This document shows positions 26,649-40,539 of a stretch of 64,000 bases of DNA, one piece after another. Position 1 is the first letter of the stretch, and every line of letters begins with the position of its first letter. Both the position numbers and the translations under genes were made by a program. This DNA is from Frateuria flava. Its GTDB lineage: Bacteria; Pseudomonadota; Gammaproteobacteria; Xanthomonadales; Rhodanobacteraceae. The notes below the pieces were generated by a model. It saw nothing but the letters and a program-made list of their open reading frames with translations. It was not told the origin of the DNA and ran no database searches. The stretch spans positions 186,001 through 250,000 of the forward strand of contig NZ_JAGJRS010000034.1 of assembly GCF_017837635.1 (NCBI RefSeq), in the 5' to 3' direction.

Positions 26649-27176
26649 TCAGGCGGGCTCGTACCGTGCGGGGGCGGGGTTCAGGTGCCCGCAGGCGTCG
26701 CAGGTGCGTGCTTCGCGTGAGCGGTAGAAGCGATCGAACACGGGCGGGAAATCCTGTTCAATGCTCTGCAGCGTGAAGTACTCCTCGTACAACTTGTGGT
26801 TGCAGCGCTCGCAGAACCACAGCAGGCCGTCCTGTTCGCCAGCCAGACGGCGGCGTTCGATCACCAGACCCACCGATTCGGGCATGCGCTGGGGCGAATG
26901 CGGCACCCGTGCGGGCAGGTAGAACAGCTCGCCGGCCCGGATCGGAATGTCCCGCGCGGCACCTTCATCCTGCACCTTGAGCACCATCTCGCCTTCGAGC
27001 TGGTAGAAGAACTCCGGTCCTTCGTCGTAATGGTAGTCGGTGCGCGCATTGGGGCCACCGACGATCATGACGATGAAGTCGCCGTCGACGATGCACTTGT
27101 TGCCCACCGGCGGCTTGAGCAGATGGCGGTGTTCGTCGATCCAGCGTTGCAGGTCGATAGGCGGTAGCAGGGCCAT
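26649..27176 (-). CDS. haaO: 3-hydroxyanthranilate 3,4-dioxygenase
   Basis: A cupin Fe(II) enzyme of 175 residues in the kynurenine route from tryptophan to quinolinate, opening the ring of 3-hydroxyanthranilate. Metal ligands are H49 (DYHYDEGPE), E55 and H93 (ARVPHSPQR). A second, rubredoxin-like site of four Cys (C122, C125, C159, C162 in CERC and CDAC) is at the C-terminus, as in bacterial homologues. No other kynurenine-pathway gene is adjacent. Confidence 0.95.
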   Translation of the reverse strand: MALLPPIDLQRWIDEHRHLLKPPVGNKCIVDGDFIVMIVGGPNARTDYHYDEGPEFFYQLEGEMVLKVQDEGAARDIPIRAGELFYLPARVPHSPQRMPESVGLVIERRRLAGEQDGLLWFCERCNHKLYEEYFTLQSIEQDFPPVFDRFYRSREARTCDACGHLNPAPARYEPA

Positions 27177-27469
27177 GGCTGCGCTCGGACGGTTGGAAGC
27201 GCGTACCTTAGCGCGGACAGTGGTCGCCTGGAGCGCGCCTGTGTGCGACCGCTATGTGGGTCGTCGCGCAGGATGCGCTCTGCGCACGGTCCACGGCGAT
27301 GGCCGGACCGCTACGGCTTGGGCTGACATGGTTCGCCGCGGACCGTCTCGTGGTCGAGCGGCGAGGCGGGACTGACGCGATCGCCGCACGACAGCCGGAA
27401 CGCTGGATGGGCAGGCCCCGGGGCTGGCATGCGCCGCGGCCTGCCGGCTGCGCGCATGCCGGCAGGCGG

Positions 27470-29359
27470 TCAGACTTCCAGGGTGGCCAGGTCGCCCTTT
27501 TCTTCCAGCCAGCTCTTGCGGTCGCCGGCACGTTTCTTCGCCAGCAGCATATCCATCAGCTTGGCCGTACCTTCACTGTCGTCGACGGTCAGCTGGACCA
27601 GGCGGCGGGTGTCCGGATGGATGGTCGACTCGCGCAGCTGCGCCGGGTTCATCTCGCCCAGACCCTTGAAGCGGGTGACCGAGACGGCGCCCTTCATTTT
27701 CTCGCGCTCGATCTTCTGCAGCATGGACTGCTTTTCGGCCTCGTCCAGGCAATAGAACACCTGCTTGCCCACGTCCACGCGGAACAGCGGCGGCATCGCC
27801 ACGAACACGTGGCCCTCGCGCACCAGGGACGGGAAGTGGCGCAGGAAAAGGGCCGAGAGCAGGGTTGCGATGTGCAGGCCGTCGGAGTCGGCATCGGCCA
27901 GGATGATCACCTTGCCGTAGCGCAGGCCGGAGAGGTCGTCCTTGCCCGGATCGCAGCCGATGGCCACGGCCAGGTTGTGGACTTCCTCCGAGGCAAGCAC
28001 GGAGGTCGACTCGACTTCCCAGGTGTTCAGGATCTTGCCGCGCAGCGGCAGGATCGCCTGGAACTCCTTGTCGCGCGCCTGCTTGGCGCTGCCGCCAGCC
28101 GAATCGCCCTCGACCAGGAACAGCTCCGTGCGGGTGAGGTCGGTGGCGGTGCAGTCGGCCAGCTTGCCGGGCAGGGCGGGGCCCTGGGTGATCTTCTTGC
28201 GCACCACCTGCTTGGCCGCCTTCAGGCGCGCGCTGGCGCGCTCGATGGCGAGCTGGGCGATCTTTTCGCCCAGGTCCACGTGCTGGTTGAGCCATAGGCT
28301 GAAGGCGTCGTGCACCACGCTCTCGCACAGCGCCGCGGCATTGCGCGAGGACAGGCGCTCCTTGGTCTGGCCGGCGAACTGCGGGTCCTGCAACTTGGCC
28401 GAGAGCACGAAAGCCAGGCGTTCCCACACGTCTTCAGGCGCCAGCTTCACGCCGCGCGGCAGCAGGTTGCGGATATCGCAGAATTCGCGGATGGCGTTGG
28501 TCAGGCCCGAGCGCAAGCCGTTGACGTGGGTGCCGCCCTGTGCGGTGGGGATCAGGTTGACGTAGCTCTCCTGCACCAGCTCACCCTCGGGCAGCCAGGT
28601 AAGCGCAACGTCCAGCCCCTCGGTGTCGCGGGCCACGTGGTGCACGAACAGCTCCGAAGGGATCGCCTCGGCGCCATCAAGCTCGCCGCGCAGGTAGTCG
28701 CGCAGGCCGTCCTCGTAGTACCACTCGCTGGTTTCGCCGCTGGTCTCGTCGACCAGTTTGACGTTGAGGCCTGCGCACAACACGGCCTTGGCGCGCAGCA
28801 GGTGCTTGAGCTTGGGCACCGAGATCTTCGGCGAATCGAAGTATTTCGGATCGGCCCAGAAGCGCACGGTGGTGCCGGTCTTCTTCTTGGGTACCGAGCC
28901 GATGACCTCCAGCTCGCTGACGCGATCGCCGTGCTCGAACGCCATGCGGTATTCGCTGCCGTCGCGGCGGATGGTCACTTCCACGCGTTGCGAGAGGGCG
29001 TTGACCACCGACACGCCGACGCCGTGAAGGCCGCCGGAGAAGTTGTAATTCTTGCCGCTGAACTTGCCGCCCGCGTGCAGGCGGGTGAGGATCAGTTCCA
29101 CGCCCGGCACGCCTTCCTCCGGATGGATGTCCACCGGCATGCCGCGACCGTCGTCGCTGACCTCGACCGAGCCATCGGTGTGCAACACCACCTCGATCGC
29201 TCGGGCGTGTCCGGCCAGTGCCTCGTCCACCGAGTTGTCGATGACTTCCTGCGCCAGGTGGTTCGGGCGCGAGGTGTCGGTGTACATGCCGGGGCGGCGT
29301 TTGACGGGATCGAGGCCGGAGAGGACTTCGATGTCGGCGGCGTTGTAGCGACTGCTCAT
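27470..29359 (-). CDS. parE: DNA topoisomerase IV subunit B
   Basis: The ATPase subunit of topoisomerase IV (629 residues), which decatenates daughter chromosomes with ParC. The GHKL ATPase domain has QEVIDNSVDEALAG, SDDGRGMPVDIH and FSGGLHGVGVSVVNALS. The TOPRIM domain has LVEGDSAGGSAKQARD and ILADADSDGLHI. A GHKL subunit ending VTRFKGLGEMNPAQLRE is ParE/GyrB-type; the length of about 630 residues without the GyrB insertion favours ParE. A palindrome (GGCATGCGC at 27426 with GCGCATGCC at 27452) lies beyond its stop. Confidence 0.96.
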   Translation of the reverse strand: MSSRYNAADIEVLSGLDPVKRRPGMYTDTSRPNHLAQEVIDNSVDEALAGHARAIEVVLHTDGSVEVSDDGRGMPVDIHPEEGVPGVELILTRLHAGGKFSGKNYNFSGGLHGVGVSVVNALSQRVEVTIRRDGSEYRMAFEHGDRVSELEVIGSVPKKKTGTTVRFWADPKYFDSPKISVPKLKHLLRAKAVLCAGLNVKLVDETSGETSEWYYEDGLRDYLRGELDGAEAIPSELFVHHVARDTEGLDVALTWLPEGELVQESYVNLIPTAQGGTHVNGLRSGLTNAIREFCDIRNLLPRGVKLAPEDVWERLAFVLSAKLQDPQFAGQTKERLSSRNAAALCESVVHDAFSLWLNQHVDLGEKIAQLAIERASARLKAAKQVVRKKITQGPALPGKLADCTATDLTRTELFLVEGDSAGGSAKQARDKEFQAILPLRGKILNTWEVESTSVLASEEVHNLAVAIGCDPGKDDLSGLRYGKVIILADADSDGLHIATLLSALFLRHFPSLVREGHVFVAMPPLFRVDVGKQVFYCLDEAEKQSMLQKIEREKMKGAVSVTRFKGLGEMNPAQLRESTIHPDTRRLVQLTVDDSEGTAKLMDMLLAKKRAGDRKSWLEEKGDLATLEV

Positions 29360-29577
29360 GCGTGGGGTCGGTCAGGGGACGGAAGCGTTGCAGGATGGCG
29401 AGAGGCGGGCGGGGTGGTCAAGCGGAGACGCTCGCGGGCGGTGCCCCCGCCCGCCTCCGACACCTTCTCCGCGTTGCGGGATGGAGGCTCGACAGGAGAG
29501 GGCGGGGTGTTCGTGTCGCACCTCGTTCTATGCAGGGAGGTGCCCGCAAGCGCGGATGGAGGCACCCTTGCGCCGAA

Positions 29578-31377
29578 CTACAGTGGCGCGCAGTGCCGCT
29601 CCAGCCACGCCAGGTCCGCATCCTCCAGCAACGGCGCCAGGGCCGCCCGCACGGTGGCGTGGTAGTCGTCCAGCCAGGCGCGCTCTTCCGGGTTGAGCAG
29701 GCCCGCTTCCAGCGCGCGACGATCGAACGGGCACAGCGTGAGCGTCTCGAAGGCGTAGAACTCGCCGAACTCGGTCTGGTCCGCCTGCACCACGACCGCG
29801 AGGTTCTCGTGGCGGATCCCGTGGCGCGCCGGCTTGTATAGGCCCGGTTCGATCGAAGTGATCATGCCCGGCTCCAGCGGCACCAGTGCCCCCTGGGGCG
29901 CCGGCGGGCGGATCGCATGCGGGCCTTCGTGCACGTTGAGGAAGTAACCCACGCCGTGGCCGGTGCCATGGCCGTAGTCCAGGCCGCTGGCCCACAGCGG
30001 CGCACGCGCCAGCGCGTCCAGCTGCGGGCCGCTCGCGCCCTTGGGAAAGCGAGCGCGGGACAACGCGATCAGGCCCTTCATCACCAGCGTGGCGTCGCGA
30101 CGCTGCTCGGCGCTGGTCTCGCCCAGCGCCAGCACGCGGGTGATGTCGGTGGTGCCGCCGAGGTACTGGCCGCCGGAGTCGACCAGCAGCAGGCCCTTGC
30201 GCTGCAGCGTGCTGTGCGCTTCTGGGGTGGCGCGGTAGTGGGGCAGGGCGCCGTTGGCCTGGTAGCCGGCGATCGTGGCGAAGCTTTCACCGATGAAGTC
30301 CGGCTGTGCCGAGCGCTCGTCGCGCAGCAGCGCATCGACATCCAGCTCGGACTGCGTCATGCCGGCGGCCAGGCGCTCTTCCAGCCGGCGGAAGGCACGC
30401 ACCAGTGCGGCGCCATCGCGGCGCATCACCTCGCGGATGTGTTCGAGCTCGGCTTCGGTCTTGCGGGCCTTGAAGGCCGTCGAGGGGTTGGCCGCTTCCA
30501 CGCGCCCGGCCTCGGTGCCGATCGCGTCGGCCACGGTGCAAACCACGCGGGCTGGATCGAGCAGCAGGCGCGCGTTCTTGCCCAGCTCCCCCAGCGCGTC
30601 GGTGACCGTGGCGTAATCGGCGATGCGGATGCCGTCGGCCTTGAGCGCGGCGACCAGCGTATCGGACAACTTGCCGCGGTCGACGAACAGCGTGGCGGGC
30701 CCGTCGGTCTGCACCAGCAGGTGGGCCAGGAACACCGGATTGCACTCCACGTCGCTGCCGCGCAGGTTGGTCAGCCAGGCGACGTCGTCCAGGCTGGACA
30801 CCAGGTGGTGCGTGGCCTGCTGGCGACGCAGGCTGGCGCGCAGGCGTTCGAGTTTTTCCGCGCGGGTGGCCCCCGGGAAGCCGGAGGCGTGTTCGAACAC
30901 CGGCGCCCTGGGCAGGGCGGGCCGGTCCGTCCAGACCTCGCCCGGCAGGTCCAGGTCCGTGCGCACCCGCGCGCCGGCCTCGCCAAGCAGGCGTTCGACC
31001 TGCTTGCGGGCGGCGACGGACAGGCTGTCGCCGGCGACCGCCAGCACGTCGCCCTCGTTGAGGTGTTCCTGCAGCCACTGCAGGTGCTCGGGGGCGTGCG
31101 AGATCTTCTGCTTCTTGAGCGCCACGCCCGTGCCGGCCAGCTGCTGTTCGGCCTGGGAAAAGTAACGCGAGTCGGTCCACAGGTCGGCGGCGTGGGCGGT
31201 TACCACCAGCGTGCCGGCCGAGCCGGTGAAGCCGGACAGCCACTCGCGCGCGGCCCAGTGCGCGGGCAGGTACTCGGACAGGTGCGGGTCGGCGGAAGGG
31301 ATCAGGCAGGCGGCAACGCCGTGCTTCTGCATGGCCATGCGCAGGGCCGCAAGGCGGGAGGGGATGGGGGTGGTCAT
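29578..31377 (-). CDS. M24B Xaa-Pro aminopeptidase (aminopeptidase P family)
   Basis: A 599-residue metallopeptidase that removes the N-terminal residue before proline. Two creatinase-type N-terminal domains (about 1-300; SADPHLSEYLPAHWAAREW, WLTNLRGSDVECNPVF) precede the pita-bread catalytic domain. Metal-binding residues lie in LLVDSGGQYLGGTTDITRV, DYGHGTGHGVGYFLNVHEGP and TSIEPGLYKP. The length and three-domain layout match the large cytosolic APP1 form rather than the shorter E. coli PepP. Confidence 0.92.
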   Translation of the reverse strand: MTTPIPSRLAALRMAMQKHGVAACLIPSADPHLSEYLPAHWAAREWLSGFTGSAGTLVVTAHAADLWTDSRYFSQAEQQLAGTGVALKKQKISHAPEHLQWLQEHLNEGDVLAVAGDSLSVAARKQVERLLGEAGARVRTDLDLPGEVWTDRPALPRAPVFEHASGFPGATRAEKLERLRASLRRQQATHHLVSSLDDVAWLTNLRGSDVECNPVFLAHLLVQTDGPATLFVDRGKLSDTLVAALKADGIRIADYATVTDALGELGKNARLLLDPARVVCTVADAIGTEAGRVEAANPSTAFKARKTEAELEHIREVMRRDGAALVRAFRRLEERLAAGMTQSELDVDALLRDERSAQPDFIGESFATIAGYQANGALPHYRATPEAHSTLQRKGLLLVDSGGQYLGGTTDITRVLALGETSAEQRRDATLVMKGLIALSRARFPKGASGPQLDALARAPLWASGLDYGHGTGHGVGYFLNVHEGPHAIRPPAPQGALVPLEPGMITSIEPGLYKPARHGIRHENLAVVVQADQTEFGEFYAFETLTLCPFDRRALEAGLLNPEERAWLDDYHATVRAALAPLLEDADLAWLERHCAPL

Positions 31378-31466
31378 CCATCCATGCTAGCGCCTTCCAC
31401 GAGAGTGGTTCACGCCCGGTGCGGGCAAGAACCACCGGGGTCGAAGCGCCGCGGCGGTCCCGGTGA

Positions 31467-31571
31467 GCCCTTCGACTCCATCGCCTGGCGCTAAGCCAGG
31501 GCGAACGGTGTGGCGGATATGGTGAGGCCGAACCACAGCCCTCTATCGTTGGTGGAGAGGGCTCGAAGGGC
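31467..31571. repeat. Nested inverted repeats in the pepP-pyrG spacer
   Basis: GCCCTTCGA (31467-31475) pairs with TCGAAGGGC (31563-31571). Inside are CCTGGC-GCTAA-GCCAGG (31484-31500) and AGCCCTCT/AGAGGGCT (31537-31563). The 346-base spacer between these divergent genes holds no gene. TAAAAT at 31691-31696 may be a -10 box for pyrG, but no good -35 box accompanies it. Confidence 0.6.
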
Positions 31572-31693
31572 CGATCAGGGAACGGGCGGAGCGCGGAATC
31601 GGGTGCCAGCGAACCCTTGCCCGGAGGGAAAGGGGCCCCGAGCATGAATCGCGCGACTCTTTAAGTCTCGCCGCCGGGCCCGTCACCCGCTAA

Positions 31694-33397
<1,704 letters not shown>

Positions 33398-33488
33398 CTG
33401 CGCGGTAGTACGAGACTCACGGGGCGCGCGGCAGCGGCCCCTCCAGCAGTGGTCCGCCGGTCAGGCGGGCCCATGACGGGAAACACCC

Positions 33489-34322
<834 letters not shown>

Positions 34323-34340
34323 GCTCGGCCTCCTTTTAGG

Positions 34341-34401
34341 GAGCCCGCTCGCGGGCGATGCGCTCGGCAAGACGCGAAGCGCATCGCCCGCAAGCGGGCT
34401 C
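34341..34401. repeat. REP-like inverted repeat between kdsA and eno
   Basis: A 23-base arm at 34341-34363 (starting GAGCCCGCTCGCGGGCGATG) pairs with 34379-34401 at 22 of 23 positions. TCCTGC follows the right arm. It resembles extragenic palindromes common in Xanthomonas-related genomes and may attenuate read-through into eno. Confidence 0.8.
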
Positions 34402-34428
34402 CTGCGGTAACCCTTCCACCTTTGATGA

Positions 34429-35736
<1,308 letters not shown>

Positions 35737-35757
35737 CGCTGACAGGTCGCACTGCCC

Positions 35758-36084
35758 ATGCTGCGCTGGATCGCCCTGATCCTCATCGTGATCCTGATCG
35801 GTCTGCAGCTGAAGCTGTGGACCGGCAGCGGCGGCATGCATGAAGTCCAGACGCTGCGTGCGTCGGTGCAGAAGCAGACCGGCGAGAACGACAAACTGCT
35901 ACAGCGCAACCAGGCGCTGGCGGCCGACGTCAGCGACCTCAAGCACGGCGAGCAGGCGGTCGAAGCGCGCGCCCGCGCGGAGCTGGGGCTGATCAAGCCC
36001 GGCGAGACCTTTTATCAGGTGGTCGAACGACCGGCCGGCAGCGCCAGCAGCCCGCCGCCGGCCAGCGACAGCGGCGGGCACTGA
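35758..36084 (+). CDS. ftsB: Cell division protein FtsB
   Basis: A bitopic divisome protein (108 residues) acting with FtsL and FtsQ at the septum. The N-terminal transmembrane helix is LRWIALILIVILIGLQLKLW and the periplasmic coiled coil spans about residues 29-65. The typical ARAELGLIKPGETFYQVV follows, then a Pro/Ser tail. It lies 21 bases after eno and two bases before ispD, the usual gammaproteobacterial order. Confidence 0.95.
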   Translation: MLRWIALILIVILIGLQLKLWTGSGGMHEVQTLRASVQKQTGENDKLLQRNQALAADVSDLKHGEQAVEARARAELGLIKPGETFYQVVERPAGSASSPPPASDSGGH

Positions 36085-36085
36085 C

Positions 36086-36775
36086 GTGGCCCCGCTGTGG
36101 TGCGTGATACCGGCCGCCGGGCGCGGCACCCGGGTCGGCGGCGACTGCCCCAAGCAGTACCTGCCGCTGGCGGGACGCGCGTTGATCCTGCATACGCTGG
36201 AGCGGTTGGCGTCGCACCCGCGCATCGCCGGCTTGATGGTGGCGCTGGCGGCCGATGACGCGCGCTGGCCGGGCATCGCCCACATGGGCGGCAAACCCGT
36301 GCTCACCACGACCGGCGGCGGCGAGCGCGCCGACTCGGTACTGGCCGGCCTGCGCGCGCTGCCGGCCGACGTTGGCGAGCATGAATTCGTCCTGGTGCAC
36401 GACGCGGCACGCCCCTGCGTGCGGGCTGCGGACATCGAACGGCTGGTCGAGCTGGCGTCGGCGGTCGAGGGTGGCCTGCTCGGTGCGCCGCTGCGCGATA
36501 CCCTCAAGCGCGCCGACGAACGCCATCGCAGTGTCCGGACCGAGCCGCGCGAACAGCGCTGGCGCGCCTTCACGCCACAGATGTTCCGCCGCGGGCAGCT
36601 TGTGGCAGCGCTGGAGGCGGCCAGCCGCGCGGGTGTGCCGGTCAGCGACGAGGCGATGGCCATGGAGCACTCGGGCGTTGCGCCGCTGCTGGTGGAGGGT
36701 GCCGAGGACAACATCAAGGTGACGACGGCCGCGGATTTCGCGCTGGCCGAGTTCCTGCTGACGAGGACGGGGTGA
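36086..36775 (+). CDS. ispD: 2-C-methyl-D-erythritol 4-phosphate cytidylyltransferase
   Basis: Third enzyme of the MEP isoprenoid pathway (229 residues), coupling CTP and methylerythritol phosphate. The nucleotide-binding loop is [22 protein letters not shown]. Others are [27 protein letters not shown] and [12 protein letters not shown]. The start is GTG at 36086, one base after the ftsB stop. It overlaps ispF by one base. Confidence 0.96.
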   Translation: MAPLWCVIPAAGRGTRVGGDCPKQYLPLAGRALILHTLERLASHPRIAGLMVALAADDARWPGIAHMGGKPVLTTTGGGERADSVLAGLRALPADVGEHEFVLVHDAARPCVRAADIERLVELASAVEGGLLGAPLRDTLKRADERHRSVRTEPREQRWRAFTPQMFRRGQLVAALEAASRAGVPVSDEAMAMEHSGVAPLLVEGAEDNIKVTTAADFALAEFLLTRTG

Positions 36776-37248
36776 TGCGCATAGGCCAGGGTTTCGACGT
36801 GCACGCGTTCGGCGAGGGCGATTTCGTCGTGCTCGGCGGCGTGCGTGTGCCGCACCATCGCGGCGTGGTCGCGCACTCCGACGGCGACGTCGTGATCCAC
36901 GCGCTGTGCGACGCCATTTTCGGCGCGCTGGCGCTCGGCGACATCGGCAGGCACTTCCCGCCGTCGGACGAGCGCTGGCGCGATGCCGACAGCCGCCAGT
37001 TCCTGCGCCACGCGGCGCTTCTGATGTCGCAGCACAACTACGCGCTGGGCAATGCGGACATCACCGTGATCGGCGAAGCGCCCAAGGTCGGCCCGCACGC
37101 CGGGGCGATGCGCGCGAACCTGGCCGAGGATCTCGCCTGTGAGGTCGCCCGCATCAGCGTCAAGGCCACCACCACCGAAAAGCTCGGCTTCACCGGCCGG
37201 GGCGAAGGCATCGCGGCGCAGGCCTGCGTGCTGCTGGAGCGCGCGTGA
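36775..37248 (+). CDS. ispF: 2-C-methyl-D-erythritol 2,4-cyclodiphosphate synthase
   Basis: MEP-pathway enzyme (157 residues) that forms the cyclic diphosphate, acting shortly after IspD. It is a trimeric zinc enzyme with ligands in GFDVHAF (Asp and His) and [36 protein letters not shown] and [21 protein letters not shown] are family signatures. ATG at 36775 shares a base with the ispD stop; GTG at 36772 is an alternative. Confidence 0.97.
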   Translation: MRIGQGFDVHAFGEGDFVVLGGVRVPHHRGVVAHSDGDVVIHALCDAIFGALALGDIGRHFPPSDERWRDADSRQFLRHAALLMSQHNYALGNADITVIGEAPKVGPHAGAMRANLAEDLACEVARISVKATTTEKLGFTGRGEGIAAQACVLLERA

Positions 37249-38630
37249 GCGAAGCCGAGGCCCGCGGCGCGAACCGGCTGCCGGAGCAGCTGGAAGCCAT
37301 TACCGCGCTGCTGGAGCGGTTGGCCGAAACGCCCTCGCCCGACGACCAGGCACAGCTGCAGCAGCTGCTCGACGAGCTGCATCCGGCGGACATCGCTTTC
37401 GTGCTGGAGGCGCTCCCGCTCGACGAGCGCCTGGCGGTCTGGCAACGCGTCAAGGCCGACCGCGACGGCGAAATCCTGCTGGAAGTGTCCGACGCGGTTC
37501 GCGAATCGCTGATCGCGGACATGGACCAGCGCGAGATCCTCGCCGCGGTCGAGCCGCTGGATGCCGACGAGCTGGCCGATCTGGTCGAGGACCTGCCGAC
37601 CGAGGTCCTGCCCGAGCTGATGGCCAGCCTCGACGCGCAGCAGCGCGAGCGGGTGCAGTCGGCGCTGTCCTGGGAAGAGGACCAGATCGGTTCGCTGATG
37701 GACTTCGAGATGGTCACGATCCGCGAGGACGTGAGCCTGGAGACCGTGCTGCGCTACCTGCGCCGCTTCGACGAGCTGCCCGCGCAGACCGACAAGCTGT
37801 TCGTGATCAACCAGGACAACCTGCTCACCGGCGTGGTGCCGCTGCACTGGCTGCTGGTCAACTCGCCGGAAAAGATGGTGAGCGAAGTGATGGCGCCGGA
37901 CGTCAACACCTTCCACCCGGCCGATGACGCGTACGAGGTGGCCCAGGCGTTCGAGCGCTACGACCTGGTGACCGCGCCGGTGGTCGACGACGGCGGACGC
38001 CTGATCGGACGCATCACGGTCGATGCGATGGTCGACGTGATCCGCGAGGAGAGCGAAAGCGAAGCTCTCAGCCGCGTCGGCCTGCGCGAGGAAGAGGACA
38101 TCTTCGCCTCGGTATGGGCGAGCCTGCGCAACCGCTGGTCGTGGCTGGCCATCAACCTGGTGACCGCCTTCATCGCCTCGCGCGTGATCGGCCTGTTCGA
38201 GGGCGCGATCGAGAAGCTGGTGGCGCTGGCCACGCTGATGCCGATCGTCGCCGGCATCGGCGGCAACTCCGGCAACCAGACCATCACCATGATCGTGCGC
38301 GCGCTGGCGCTCAACCAGATCACGCCTGACAGCGCCAAGCGGCTGTGGCGCAAGGAGTTGGCCGTGTCGCTGTTCAACGGCCTGGTCTGGGGCGGGGTGA
38401 TCGGCGTGGTGGCTTGGCTGCTGTACGAGAACATTGCGTTGGGCGTGGTGATGACCGCGGCCATGACGCTCAACCTGCTGCTGGCCGCCTTCTGCGGCGT
38501 CGGCATACCGATGCTGATGATGAAATTCGGCCGTGACCCGGCGCTGGGATCGAGCGTATTGATCACGGCGATGACCGACAGCGGCGGGTTCTTCATCTTC
38601 CTGGGCCTCGCCTCGCTTTTCCTGATGTAG
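37245..38630 (+). CDS. mgtE: MgtE-type magnesium transporter
   Basis: An inner-membrane Mg2+ channel/transporter of 461 residues. Layout: MgtE N-domain (about 15-125, [31 protein letters not shown]), paired CBS domains (about 130-260, [17 protein letters not shown] and [14 protein letters not shown]) and five membrane helices (about 290-460). The pore signature is [15 protein letters not shown]. The cytosolic domains sense Mg2+ and close the channel. The start is GTG overlapping the ispF stop (GTGA), so this gene has joined the ftsB-ispDF operon. Confidence 0.95.
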   Translation: MSEAEARGANRLPEQLEAITALLERLAETPSPDDQAQLQQLLDELHPADIAFVLEALPLDERLAVWQRVKADRDGEILLEVSDAVRESLIADMDQREILAAVEPLDADELADLVEDLPTEVLPELMASLDAQQRERVQSALSWEEDQIGSLMDFEMVTIREDVSLETVLRYLRRFDELPAQTDKLFVINQDNLLTGVVPLHWLLVNSPEKMVSEVMAPDVNTFHPADDAYEVAQAFERYDLVTAPVVDDGGRLIGRITVDAMVDVIREESESEALSRVGLREEEDIFASVWASLRNRWSWLAINLVTAFIASRVIGLFEGAIEKLVALATLMPIVAGIGGNSGNQTITMIVRALALNQITPDSAKRLWRKELAVSLFNGLVWGGVIGVVAWLLYENIALGVVMTAAMTLNLLLAAFCGVGIPMLMMKFGRDPALGSSVLITAMTDSGGFFIFLGLASLFLM

Positions 38631-38673
38631 CCCGGGCTCCCACAAAGCCGGGCGAACCCGACCAAGGACCGCA

Positions 38674-39681
38674 GTGCACGAACTTCCCTATGCCCACGGC
38701 ACCCCGCCGCTCACCGCGCAACTGCGCGCCACGCCAGAGGACTTCATCGTCGAGGAAATCCTCGGCTACGACGCCGAGGGCACGGGCGAACATGCGCTGC
38801 TGTGGGTGGAGAAGCGTGGCGCCAACACCGATTGGGTGGCGCGCGAGCTGGCCCGTTTCGCGGGTGTGCCACCGGCCGCCGTGGGTTACGCGGGCCTGAA
38901 GGACCGCCACGCGGTGACCCGGCAGGCCTTCACTGTCCAGCTGGCGGGCAAGCCCGACCCGGACTGGTCGGCCTTCCCGCATGCGGAGGTGAAAGTGCTT
39001 GCCGCCACACGGCACAACCGCAAGCTCAAGCGCGGTGCGCTGCGGGGCAACCGCTTCGTGCTGGTGCTGCGCGATGCGCAGGGTGATCGCGCAGAGGCCG
39101 AGCGGGTGCTGGCGGCCATCGCCGCGCGCGGCGTGCCCAACTACTTCGGCGAACAGCGCTTCGGCCGCGAGGGCGGCAACGTGGCGCAGGCGAGGGCCAT
39201 GTTCGCCGGCCGCCGGGTCGACCGCGACAAGCGCAGCTTTCTGCTGTCGGCCGCCCGCTCGCACATCTTCAATGGTGTGCTTGCCGCGCGCGTGGAGCAG
39301 GGCGCATGGGACACGCCGCTGGACGGGGAGATCTGGTCACTTGCCGGTTCGCGCTCCTGGTTCGGACCGGAACCCTTCGACGCCACGCTGGCCGAGCGCC
39401 TGGCGAAGGGAGATATCCACCCCTCTGGCTCGCTCTGGGGGCAGGGCGAACCGCCGACGACAGCCGCGGCAGGCGCGCTGGAACGCGAAGTTGCAGCGCG
39501 CGATAGCGACCTGGCCGAGGGCCTTGCGGCGGCCCGCATGGATCAGGAGCGCCGCCCCCTGCGCCTGCTGCCTCGCCATCTCTCCTGGCGCTGGTTGGCC
39601 GACGACGCACTGGAGCTGGGCTTCGAACTGCCCGCTGGCGCCTATGCCACCGTGGTGGCACGCGAGCTGGCGCAGGCCTGA
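38674..39681 (+). CDS. truD: tRNA pseudouridine(13) synthase
   Basis: Makes pseudouridine 13 in certain tRNAs (335 residues). The TruD signature VGYAGLKDRHAVTRQ contains the catalytic Asp (D77). Other family motifs are PEDFIVEEILGYDAEG, RGVPNYFGEQRFGREGGN and RSHIFNGVLAARV. The start is GTG at 38674 with AAGGA upstream. In many gammaproteobacteria truD lies between ispF and surE, as here apart from inserted genes. Confidence 0.96.
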   Translation: MHELPYAHGTPPLTAQLRATPEDFIVEEILGYDAEGTGEHALLWVEKRGANTDWVARELARFAGVPPAAVGYAGLKDRHAVTRQAFTVQLAGKPDPDWSAFPHAEVKVLAATRHNRKLKRGALRGNRFVLVLRDAQGDRAEAERVLAAIAARGVPNYFGEQRFGREGGNVAQARAMFAGRRVDRDKRSFLLSAARSHIFNGVLAARVEQGAWDTPLDGEIWSLAGSRSWFGPEPFDATLAERLAKGDIHPSGSLWGQGEPPTTAAAGALEREVAARDSDLAEGLAAARMDQERRPLRLLPRHLSWRWLADDALELGFELPAGAYATVVARELAQA

Positions 39682-39808
39682 GGCTCCTTGGTTTGCCCTG
39701 GCGGGCGCACTGGTGCGGTGGTTCTCGGTCAGCTCGCGGTGCTGGGACCGGCGCGGCGTGCCGCTGGCGTGGCGCCGGTGGCGGCCATACGCGCCGACTG
39801 ATCCGCCG

Positions 39809-40360
39809 CTAGGCGTTTTTCAGCAGGACCACGACGGCGCCGGTGCCACCTTGGGCAGGCTTGGCCGAGGCGAAGGCGACCACGTCGTCGCGGCGGCGCA
39901 GCAGGCGGTCGGTGAGCACCTTCAGTACCGGGCCGGCAGCTTTGGAGCGCAGGCCTTTGCCGTGCACGATGCGCACGCAGCGCAGCCCGTGCTGGCGGGC
40001 CTCGGCCAGAAAGCTGACGATGCTGGCCTGGGCGGCCGCGGCGTTCATGTGGTGCAGGTCCAGTTCGTCCTGGATGCTGAACTGGCCCCGCTTGAGCTGG
40101 CGCAACAGGCGCGGTGGGTAGCCATCGCGCAGGTAGCCCAGCTCCTCGCCGATTTCCATCAGTGCGGGATCGAAGGCAAGCTCCAGCAGCTCGCCCGGGA
40201 CGGCCGCTTCGTCCGCTTCGAGCATGTGCGCACGCGGTTCCGGCCGGGGTGCAGGTGGCGGCGGGCTATCGGCGCGGATTTCGCGTACCGGCCCGATGGC
40301 ATCACGGAACAGTCGGATGTCGTTCTCGTCAGGCTCGGATGGGCTGCGGCGCTTCTTCAT
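39809..40360 (-). CDS. Smr-domain protein
   Basis: A 183-residue protein whose C-terminal half is an Smr (small MutS-related) domain, with LDLHHMNAAAAQ and RCVRIVHGKGLRSKAAGPVLK. Smr domains are nucleases linked to DNA repair or mRNA rescue at stalled ribosomes. The N-terminus (about 1-75) is Pro- and charge-rich. It is the only minus-strand gene in the eno-nlpD stretch. The specific role is not known. Confidence 0.9.
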   Translation of the reverse strand: MKKRRSPSEPDENDIRLFRDAIGPVREIRADSPPPPAPRPEPRAHMLEADEAAVPGELLELAFDPALMEIGEELGYLRDGYPPRLLRQLKRGQFSIQDELDLHHMNAAAAQASIVSFLAEARQHGLRCVRIVHGKGLRSKAAGPVLKVLTDRLLRRRDDVVAFASAKPAQGGTGAVVVLLKNA

Positions 40361-40539
40361 GGGGCCATGCTAACAAGGGACCGGTGGCCATTTTCCTCAA
40401 ACCCCGCCGCCATCCGCTCCGTTCGCCGAGCGCGAGGATTCCGACCGCCTGCCCGTGAAAGAGGTGGGCCGGTCCGGTAGACTTCGAAGGATTCGGAGCG
40501 CGCCTTCGGGGCCGCGCTCGTGCATCTGTACGGAACATC

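Noticed and set aside
27426-27460. GGCATGCGC/GCGCATGCC palindrome as parE terminator
   Set aside because: No T-run on the parE strand and a long loop; kept only as a remark under parE.
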